This document shows positions 1 through 5,214 of a stretch of DNA of 6,249 nucleotides, piece after piece; the first letter of the stretch is position 1, and each line of letters starts with the position of its first letter. Position numbers and translations under genes: made by a program. The notes under the pieces were generated by a model. The model had not been told where the DNA came from. It did not search any database and saw only the letters and a program-made list of their open reading frames with translations. Source of the stretch: JAFCEV01 sp964473005 (lineage in GTDB: Archaea; Nanobdellota; Nanobdellia; Pacearchaeales; GW2011-AR1); assembly GCA_964473005.1 (NCBI GenBank), contig CAYYME010000026.1, positions 1 through 6,249 on the forward strand. The letters are read 5' to 3'.

Positions 1-834
1 TTTAAAAAATCTGAAAAGAAAAAATTTGCTGAACAGTTGTTAAAAGAGCAAAGAGCAATAAAAACTGTTTTAGAAAAAAAAGGAAAAATTAAAGGAAGAT
101 TAAGAAAAATATCTACGACTTACCTTGCAGGAGAAAATACTAAAGAAGTTTTGTACAGGGAAAATAACTGCATTTTCAGGTTTAATATTGATGCAACTTA
201 TTTTTCTCCTCGTCTTAGCAATGAGAGAAAGGAGATTGCTTCTGCTATAAAAAAAGGAGATGAAGTTCTGGTTATGTTTGCAGGTGTTGCGCCTTTTCCT
301 GTTGTTATTGCAAAAAATTCAAAGGCAGGGGTGGTTGTCTCAAATGAAATAAACAGGGAAGCAAACAAATATGCTGAACTTAATATTGAACTGAATAAAG
401 TTAAGGATAAAGTTGTTTTGCTGCCCGGAGATATAAAGAGAGTAGCTGAAAAGGTTAGTAAAGGAATGGCTCCACCATCCAATCTCCCCGTCCACCCACC
501 CCAAGTTGTTAATTCTAAAAAAATTACTAAAAGTGAGATTTCACCAAGCAAATTATCCAATATATATAAATTTCCCAGAAAATATGGTATCATAGTCATG
601 CCCCGCCCTCAGCTGAAAGAAACTTTTCTGAAGCAGGCATTTAAATTGAGCAAAAAAGGAACAAGAATTTATTATTATGATTTTTGCAGGACTAATGAAG
701 TTGATTTGATTGTTGAGAAAATTAAAAAAGAGGCTAAGAAGTTCAAAAAGAAAATTAAGATATTAAAAGTGAAGACAGCAGGAGAAATTGCCCCTTACAA
801 AATTCGTGTTAGAATAGACTTTAGGATTTTGTAA
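1..834 (+). CDS. Trm5/Taw2-family tRNA methyltransferase, 5'-truncated by the window edge
   Basis: This is the C-terminal 277 residues of a class I SAM-dependent methyltransferase of the Trm5/Taw2 type, which modify guanosine 37 of tRNA or its wyosine intermediates in the cytoplasm. The frame is open from base 1, so the TTG at 37 is probably internal and the true start lies upstream. Counting from base 1, the family signature FSPRLSNER is at residues 68-76. SAM motif I (VLVMFAGVAPF) is at 89-99, the acidic ribose-binding strand (SNEIN) at 114-118, GD at 143-144 and the active-site strand (IVMPRPQ) at 198-204. Motif I differs from the usual DxFAGVGPF: Val replaces Asp and Ala replaces Gly. About 40 residues (about 154-194) are inserted before the active-site strand. 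Family membership is secure; I cannot tell m1G37 methyltransferase (Trm5) from the aminocarboxypropyl transferase (Taw2). The gene converges on the next one. Confidence 0.82.
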   Translation, partial: FKKSEKKKFAEQLLKEQRAIKTVLEKKGKIKGRLRKISTTYLAGENTKEVLYRENNCIFRFNIDATYFSPRLSNERKEIASAIKKGDEVLVMFAGVAPFPVVIAKNSKAGVVVSNEINREANKYAELNIELNKVKDKVVLLPGDIKRVAEKVSKGMAPPSNLPVHPPQVVNSKKITKSEISPSKLSNIYKFPRKYGIIVMPRPQLKETFLKQAFKLSKKGTRIYYYDFCRTNEVDLIVEKIKKEAKKFKKKIKILKVKTAGEIAPYKIRVRIDFRIL

Positions 835-860
835 GTACTATACTCTGTATGAATGGTTTT

Positions 861-902
861 TATAAAATTAGGGTGAGAGTTGATTTTGAGGTTTTAAGAT
901 AA
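861..902 (+). pseudogene. Diverged second copy of the methyltransferase C-terminal tail
   Basis: Starting 26 bases after the methyltransferase stop, this stretch reads YKIRVRVDFEVLR-stop. The real tail, at 796-834, reads YKIRVRIDFRIL-stop. Over 12 codons I count 9 identical residues and 25 of 36 identical bases, and the Tyr, Arg, Val, Asp and Leu codons differ only synonymously. An ATG at 849 opens the same frame, giving a 17-residue ORF that is unlikely to be a gene. The pattern suggests a remnant of a once-functional homologous gene end rather than recent replication slippage. It overlaps the 3' end of the convergent gene at 868-1506. Confidence 0.6.
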
Positions 903-1506
903 TTTTGAACTCTTCCCCATATCTTTCTTTAAATAATTTATAATTTTCTTCAGAATTATCCTGTTTTAATCTGTTTAAATTTGATTCTAAAGAATAACCT
1001 TTAAATTTATTTTTTATTAAATCATTTAGAGTAGTATATCCCAAGTTCTTATAAAGTGGCCTATAAGGATTTATACTTTCTCCAGAAACTCTTATAATTT
1101 GGGCAAGAGGAATGTCTTCTCTTCCCTTATAATCTCCTTCATAGAGATAAACTTCATTACATCGTTTATAATTAAGTGCATACTTTTTATTTTCATATTG
1201 AAATTCAAGTGCAAAATGCAATCTATTAAAAGGAAATTCCTGGGTGGGTAGGTGCTCTTCAATAACAAAAAAATATGGGGTGTTTTTTGAAAACAGTATT
1301 GCAGCAGAAGCCAAAGTTAAGTCCAGGCACGGGTTTATATAACAGGTCGTTCTGTTCTGAATTATTTCATTAGCAGAACGTTTTGCAAAGAATTTATCAA
1401 TTTCTTCATTTGTCCAGTAAACTCTTTTTACTCTTTCATTTACTTCAGAAATTATCTCTTTTCCCAAATTTATTCCTTTTCTTTTCTTTGAAAATATAAA
1501 TCTCAT
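868..1506 (-). CDS. Uncharacterised protein with possible transglutaminase/papain-like Cys-His core
   Basis: This 212-residue protein has no signal peptide or membrane segment. I do not recognise a named family. The middle resembles the core of transglutaminase-like or papain-like folds. A Cys-led helix starts at C60 (NPCLDLTLASAAIL, 58-71). A strand follows at 79-83, then a His strand at H97 (LHFALEFQY, 96-104), then a strand ending YALNYKR (109-115), where N112 would take the usual Asp/Asn place. A protease, transferase or amidase role is therefore only a suggestion. The N-terminal 30 residues are basic. The gene starts 34 bases after the HerA-like stop, has no Shine-Dalgarno, and has a TATA-like TTTTAAA centred about 25 bases before the ATG, so it may be leaderless. 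G+C is about 28% over 901-1500, far below its upstream neighbour. Its last nine residues (LKPQNQLSP) are read antisense through the duplicated methyltransferase tail. Confidence 0.72.
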   Translation of the reverse strand: MRFIFSKKRKGINLGKEIISEVNERVKRVYWTNEEIDKFFAKRSANEIIQNRTTCYINPCLDLTLASAAILFSKNTPYFFVIEEHLPTQEFPFNRLHFALEFQYENKKYALNYKRCNEVYLYEGDYKGREDIPLAQIIRVSGESINPYRPLYKNLGYTTLNDLIKNKFKGYSLESNLNRLKQDNSEENYKLFKERYGEEFKIILKPQNQLSP

Positions 1507-1527
1507 TAAAAAGGAGAATTTTTTCAG

Positions 1528-1534
1528 TTTAAAA
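1528..1534 (-). promoter_or_regulatory. Possible TATA box for the 868-1506 gene
   Basis: TTTTAAA on the minus strand is centred about 25 bases before the ATG at 1506. That is the spacing expected if transcription starts at the start codon. It lies in the 34-base gap after the HerA-like gene, so the downstream gene could be transcribed alone as well as by read-through. AT-rich context makes chance matches easy. Confidence 0.35.
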
Positions 1535-1540
1535 GCATTA

Positions 1541-2848
1541 TTATAATCTTCTTTCTTCCTTGATTGCAGTCGGAGCTTCGCCCCCGTGCCAGGTGAATCT
1601 CGGGCGAATTCTCATTGGATAAATTCTCTCTGAATTGTCATCGAGAATTATTGCAGAACCCTTCAGTGCAGGCAAATCATCCATATATTTCTTTATGCTT
1701 TCAAGAAGATAACTCTGCATAATATAATTCAGAGCCTGGAGATCGGGCTGGGAGGTAACTCTGTGAGCAATTACAATGTCTGACTGAGTCATAACATCCC
1801 TGTGAATCTGTCCTGGTTGCTGGGTTGCAAGAACAACAGAAATTCCCGGCTGCCTTCCTTCTCTTAAAAGCTGGATGAGCGCATCAGTAGCAACGGTTTT
1901 TTCATTGAGGGGGAGAAATTCATGCGCTTCATCAATGAATATCCATACCAAAGGATTTTCTTTCTCTTCCATCTCACTCATATAATCAATCCCTTTTGAA
2001 ATTGATTCTGTTTCTTCTTTTTTTCTTGCATCCATTCTCTGGTTGAATATTTTTCTTGACACAAGACTTATAACCAATGCCCTGACATTGAAAGTCCCAA
2101 TGGAATTGTAAACGCTCAAATCAAGAACAGAAGTTGTTCCTGCACTGACTAAATCTTTAACCTGCGTTGGTTCTTCATCTTCTTTTGCAAAAATTCCCCA
2201 TGTATTTGCAGCTTCAAACAAGGCAATTGCGGCATTTTTAATTTCGTCTGAGCTTTTTTCATCCTCCTCTATACTGGAAATTATTTTTCCTATGTCAAAT
2301 TCTTCTTCTTTCAGTTTGGTTATTGTTCTTTCAATTAAAACAGATACTGGATTTATCATGTCAAGTCCGAATGTAATCACCCAGTCTTCGGGAGTCAGTT
2401 CTTTAACGTCCAGCGCAAATTTTTCATCGGCAGGAATATCTTTTTCAAGATATCTTTCATAATGCCCTGAAGGAACGAAAATTTTTACAGGCAAGTTTTT
2501 TGATTCTAATTTCCATTCCTGCAGCAGTTCTTTATCTTTTTCATTTTTGTATTTCATAGTCCAAAAAATTCCCATAGTATCAAAAACTAAAGAGGCAATG
2601 TTTTTGCTTACTTCTTTTGGAAGATTTGAAAGTTCTTCTGCTATAACTCCCAGAGTGTAGGATTTTCCAGCCCCCCTTTTTCCTGCGACGAGAATTACAT
2701 GACTTCTTGCTATATCCATAAGAATTCTGTTGCTAAGGGAAGTGTATTGCCCCATTTTTACATAGCCTTTTCCGATGAAAACCAGCCCCCTCTCCCCAAA
2801 TGCTTTTTTGTCGCTGATATCCCTTCCTGTGATAATATTATAACCCAT
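1541..2848 (-). CDS. HerA-like ATPase (FtsK/HerA superfamily), short form
   Basis: This is a 435-residue cytoplasmic P-loop ATPase of the HerA family, hexameric DNA translocases linked in archaea to DNA end resection. Walker A (GKRGAGKS) is at residues 56-63 and Walker B (VWIFIDEAHE) at 301-310, with D306 and E307. LLREGRQPG follows at 328-335, a sensor-like ATQQPGQ at 341-347 and AHRVTSQPD at 361-369. An acidic helical region (about 180-230) lies between the Walker motifs, as in HerA. Only about 50 residues precede Walker A, too few for the full HAS-barrel of classical HerA. No nurA, mre11 or rad50 lies in the window. I chose ATG at 2848; an in-frame TTG at 2857 would add three residues, but the ATG fits the TATA-like spacing better. 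G+C is about 45% over 1561-1920. The exact role (DNA pump, helicase, or defence ATPase) is open. Confidence 0.85.
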   Translation of the reverse strand: MGYNIITGRDISDKKAFGERGLVFIGKGYVKMGQYTSLSNRILMDIARSHVILVAGKRGAGKSYTLGVIAEELSNLPKEVSKNIASLVFDTMGIFWTMKYKNEKDKELLQEWKLESKNLPVKIFVPSGHYERYLEKDIPADEKFALDVKELTPEDWVITFGLDMINPVSVLIERTITKLKEEEFDIGKIISSIEEDEKSSDEIKNAAIALFEAANTWGIFAKEDEEPTQVKDLVSAGTTSVLDLSVYNSIGTFNVRALVISLVSRKIFNQRMDARKKEETESISKGIDYMSEMEEKENPLVWIFIDEAHEFLPLNEKTVATDALIQLLREGRQPGISVVLATQQPGQIHRDVMTQSDIVIAHRVTSQPDLQALNYIMQSYLLESIKKYMDDLPALKGSAIILDDNSERIYPMRIRPRFTWHGGEAPTAIKEERRL

Positions 2849-2865
2849 TGAAAACAACCCCTGTC

Positions 2866-2877
2866 ATAATAAAAAAT
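2866..2877 (-). promoter_or_regulatory. Probable TATA box for the HerA-like gene
   Basis: An AT-only stretch reading TATTTTTTATTAT on the minus strand sits about 18-29 bases before the ATG at 2848. This fits a leaderless or very short-leader archaeal transcript. A weak AGGGG lies between it and the ATG, but it does not match the usual GGAGGTGAT core well. The very AT-rich divergent intergenic region makes the exact box uncertain. Confidence 0.4.
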
Positions 2878-2942
2878 AGTCAACATTATTTTTAATTGTT
2901 TGTATATTGTAAATTTATTATGTAATTAATTTCACCAAAATC

Positions 2943-2951
2943 TTTTTAAAA
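2943..2951 (+). promoter_or_regulatory. Probable TATA box for the thioredoxin-like gene
   Basis: TTTTTAAAA is centred 25 bases before the ATG at 2972, preceded by an A-rich CCAAAATC that could act as the BRE. The spacing predicts a transcript starting at or next to the start codon. No Shine-Dalgarno is visible before either candidate start. Confidence 0.5.
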
Positions 2952-2971
2952 GGACTTTACTATGGTTTGTG

Positions 2972-3703
2972 ATGGTGGAAGGAGAAGCAGCAGAAACAAA
3001 GGAAGACATAAAAGGTTCAAAGAAGTCCCTTACAGAGAAAATACGGAAAAATCCGTGGGTTCTTTCGACTTTTGTTATGGGGCTTTTGATAATAATCCTA
3101 TTAGTAACAAGTTCAGGAGGCATTACCGGAAAGGTGATTTCAGAGAATAAAGTTGGGGAATATCTCCTGAGTTATTATGAAAACATGGGTGCTGAAGGAT
3201 TGACTGTGGATTCTGTTGAGAAAATAGGAGGCATTTATGAAGTTAATTTAAACTATCAGGGTGATGTTATTCCATTTTATGTAACTAAATCAGGTTATAT
3301 TATGGGTAATGAACTTGTTTCGGTAATTCCCGCAGAGAACGCTGGAAAGGAAGAAAATGCTGAAGAGACTATACCAATATCAGAATGTGTTGCACCTTAT
3401 GGGATTACTACAGAAACAATAATATTTTATCATTCTGATTCTTGTGGATGGTGTTCAAAGATGAAACCAGGTGTGGAAAATTTAGAAAAAGAAGGTTATA
3501 AATTCTATTGGGCTGAAGTAAGTGATTCAGAAGCTTCGAAAGTAATTAATAATTGTGTTAAGAATTATATAACTAGTGGGGGGGTTCCGCAATTTATCTG
3601 TGTAAAAACAGGAGAGATTCATATCGGAGCCTTTGCAGATGAAGAAAGCAATCTGGACCAATCAGCACTTAAAGAATGGGTTGATGCTTGCTTAGCCAGT
3701 TAA
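2972..3703 (+). CDS. Membrane-anchored thioredoxin-like thiol-disulfide oxidoreductase
   Basis: This 243-residue protein has a charged, probably cytoplasmic N-terminus (about 1-28) and one membrane segment (about 29-48, WVLSTFVMGLLIIILLV). A small alpha/beta region (about 58-118) follows, then an acidic linker (about 120-135) and a thioredoxin-fold domain (about 139-243). The active site CGWC is at 158-161, after IIFYHSDS. The cis-proline loop GGVPQF is at 203-208. With an N-in topology the redox domain lies outside the membrane, where it would make or rearrange disulfides; this is inferred. Besides the active pair there are four cysteines, at 139, 195, 210 and 240. ATG 2972 is preferred because of the TATA spacing; the GTG directly before it at 2969 would add one residue. 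The gene is divergent from the HerA-like gene and convergent with rfcL, so it is probably monocistronic. The specific partner is unknown. Confidence 0.83.
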   Translation: MVEGEAAETKEDIKGSKKSLTEKIRKNPWVLSTFVMGLLIIILLVTSSGGITGKVISENKVGEYLLSYYENMGAEGLTVDSVEKIGGIYEVNLNYQGDVIPFYVTKSGYIMGNELVSVIPAENAGKEENAEETIPISECVAPYGITTETIIFYHSDSCGWCSKMKPGVENLEKEGYKFYWAEVSDSEASKVINNCVKNYITSGGVPQFICVKTGEIHIGAFADEESNLDQSALKEWVDACLAS

Positions 3704-3727
3704 ATTCAAAGAATGCTTAGTGCTGAT
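3661..3727 (+). repeat. Inverted repeat spanning the thioredoxin-like gene end, possible 3' hairpin
   Basis: ATCAGCACT at 3661-3669 is perfectly complementary to AGTGCTGAT at 3719-3727. The pair brackets the stop codon with a spacer of about 49 bases. The right arm is followed by AAATTTTAATTA, so the transcript could fold into a stem near its 3' end, between two convergent genes. The long loop makes a classical terminator unlikely. An 8-base direct repeat (AAAGAATG at 3671 and 3708) lies within. Confidence 0.3.
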
Positions 3728-3732
3728 AAATT

Positions 3733-4902
3733 TTAATTATTCAAATATTCAATTTCTTCTTCTGTTAATCTAAGTTCTTTTTGTATTTTGGGATTTGAAA
3801 TTATAACTGCCCTTATCAGGGGAAATTCTTTCATTGCTCTTTTTTCTCCGACATGCACATATCTTGCATATTTTTGTGCAATTGATTTTTTCTTTGCTGT
3901 TCTTTGATTATTCATCCAGATTTTCAGAATTCTTGTGGGTTTTTTGTAACTGGTAAACCCAGTATCTTTGTTTTCTCTTTTTGAAGAAGAAATTCCGTAG
4001 CTTAAAAGAATGTTCTCATAAAGAAGAAATCTCCAGTACTGTTGCTTGTAAATTCTGCCTTTGAATACATCCACTTTGCTCAGCAAATCATATGCTTTTG
4101 TAAGCGCTTCTCCCTGATATTCTGCCGGAATGTTTTCTTCAACCCAGAGAATTATCTCGTCGAGGGACATATTTACAGAATCAAAAATTTTCAGCACATC
4201 GCTGGTTGGCTTTCCCTTGAATATTAATCTCAAAGCGCTGAAAATATCAACCTCCTTGTTTCTTTCATCCATAAAAATCGAGGGCTCTTTCATGCTTGCT
4301 ATTGTCTGCAAATCATTTACCGCAGCACGCAAATCTCCTTTTGCTCTTATGGAAAGATTTGTCAGAATATTATTATCCACAAATTTTTTCTCTTTTCTCA
4401 GGATAAAAATCAGTGTATCTTTTATTGTTTTGTAGTCTATTTCTTTCAGCTGAATTATTTCTGATTTTCTTCTAAGCGGAGTGAATTGCTTGTCCCAGAT
4501 GTTATTTGCAGTTATTATTACCGGATGGGAAGTTTCTTCCAGAATGGAAAGAAGTTCTGTCAGTCCGCCCCTGTCAACCCCTGAAATTCCGTCAACTTCG
4601 TCTATAAGAATTATTTTCCCTTTTTTATCCAGAGATTTCTGCTCTGCTGCAGGCCTGAGAATTTCCTTTAATTTATCCTTGTTTCTCAAATCAGAAGCAT
4701 TTAATTCAAATAATTCAGAGGCTGTTTCATTTGCTGTCACATGTGCAAGAGCAGTCTTTCCTGTTCCGGGAGGGCCGTGCAGGATTATTGAATTTTTTTC
4801 CCTGTTTTTGTTTCTTATAAACTCCCTTATTTTTTCAACTGCTAAACTTTGTCCTCTAACATCTCCAAAGAATTTTGGCCTATATTTTTCAGTCCATTGC
4901 AT
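3733..4902 (-). CDS. rfcL: Replication factor C large subunit
   Basis: RfcL is the large subunit of the clamp loader, which opens PCNA and loads it on primer-template junctions with the RfcS subunits. The N-terminus carries the RFC box WTEKYRP (3-9). Walker A (GPPGTGKT) is at 43-50, Walker B (LIDEVD) at 99-104, sensor 1 (TANN) at 131-134 and sensor 2 (KGDLRAAVNDLQ) at 188-199. The small-subunit SRC arginine finger is replaced by PLRRKSE (142-147), which identifies the large subunit. An alpha-helical collar domain fills about 220-389. At 389 residues it is shorter than the roughly 480-residue homologues of Pyrococcus or Archaeoglobus, and it ends EEEIEYLNN with no QxxLxxFF-like PIP box. The ATG lies inside the upstream small gene, overlapping it by 14 bases, so translation is probably coupled. 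Identification is firm. Confidence 0.96.
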   Translation of the reverse strand: MQWTEKYRPKFFGDVRGQSLAVEKIREFIRNKNREKNSIILHGPPGTGKTALAHVTANETASELFELNASDLRNKDKLKEILRPAAEQKSLDKKGKIILIDEVDGISGVDRGGLTELLSILEETSHPVIITANNIWDKQFTPLRRKSEIIQLKEIDYKTIKDTLIFILRKEKKFVDNNILTNLSIRAKGDLRAAVNDLQTIASMKEPSIFMDERNKEVDIFSALRLIFKGKPTSDVLKIFDSVNMSLDEIILWVEENIPAEYQGEALTKAYDLLSKVDVFKGRIYKQQYWRFLLYENILLSYGISSSKRENKDTGFTSYKKPTRILKIWMNNQRTAKKKSIAQKYARYVHVGEKRAMKEFPLIRAVIISNPKIQKELRLTEEEIEYLNN

Positions 4903-5212
4903 TTTTTATTTGAATAAATCCATTAAAATTTAAAGATAATTGAATTGCATCTTTTCCCCTTGCTCTTCCAAAGAGATGATGCTTTTTTGCATAAAGTACA
5001 TATTCTAATGAGTTATTTTCAGGAGGTTTTTTCCCAACATATTCACATTTCCTCATGTTTTTCCCATCATAAAGGTATTTGAAACTAATTCCCCAACAGC
5101 ATACCTCTTTATCCCAAAAATTTACTTTGAAATCACATTTATCACAATCTTTTGTTTTACCTTTTGACTCCCCATCCCATCTACAATATGCTCTGCGTTT
5201 TATTGATGGCAT
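4889..5212 (-). CDS. Small Cys-rich protein between rfcS and rfcL, function unknown
   Basis: This basic, soluble protein of 107 residues has no family I recognise. Six cysteines sit in the first 56 residues: C10, C23, C26, C38, C39 and C56. C23-X2-C26 together with the CC pair could bind zinc. The second half (about 64-107) lacks cysteines and contains AKKHH (75-79), FGRARGK (81-87) and a short beta-like QLSLNFNGFIQI (91-102). It starts only 2 bases after the rfcS stop and its end overlaps the rfcL start by 14 bases, which supports it as a real gene in one transcript. AAGGG about 8 bases before the ATG may serve as a weak ribosome site. G+C is about 32%, against about 41% in the adjacent part of rfcS. 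A structural or regulatory link to the clamp loader is inferred from position alone. Confidence 0.78.
   Translation of the reverse strand: MPSIKRRAYCRWDGESKGKTKDCDKCDFKVNFWDKEVCCWGISFKYLYDGKNMRKCEYVGKKPPENNSLEYVLYAKKHHLFGRARGKDAIQLSLNFNGFIQIKNAMD
4923..4934 (-). promoter_or_regulatory. Possible internal TATA box for rfcL
   Basis: Inside the 3' end of the small Cys-rich gene, the minus strand reads TTTAAATTTTAA, roughly 22-32 bases before the rfcL ATG at 4902. This is a TATA-like spacing and could give rfcL its own transcript besides the operon. No Shine-Dalgarno precedes rfcL, so either translational coupling or a leaderless internal transcript is needed. Low confidence in AT-rich sequence. 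Confidence 0.2.
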
Positions 5213-5214
5213 TT

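Noticed and set aside
37..39. TTG as the start of the methyltransferase
   Set aside because: The frame is open to base 1 with sensible lysine-rich coding sequence, and Trm5-type proteins have more N-terminal sequence, so the gene most likely begins outside the window.
198..599. Minus-strand ORF of 133 residues
   Set aside because: Lies entirely antisense to the conserved methyltransferase domain and shows no recognisable motif.
1511..1516. AAGGAG resembling a Shine-Dalgarno
   Set aside because: It is on the plus strand, while the genes on both sides run on the minus strand; no plus-strand gene follows.
2849..2971. Operator or small RNA in the divergent intergenic region
   Set aside because: The region is very AT-rich and I found no convincing dyad or conserved structure beyond the two TATA-like elements.
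2932..3150. Short ORFs on both strands around the start of the thioredoxin-like gene, including ATG 2962
   Set aside because: They overlap the thioredoxin-like coding frame, which has a membrane segment and catalytic motif; the others show no such features.
4042..4933. Plus-strand ORFs of 61, 101 and 150 residues
   Set aside because: All are antisense to rfcL, whose AAA+ motifs are intact.
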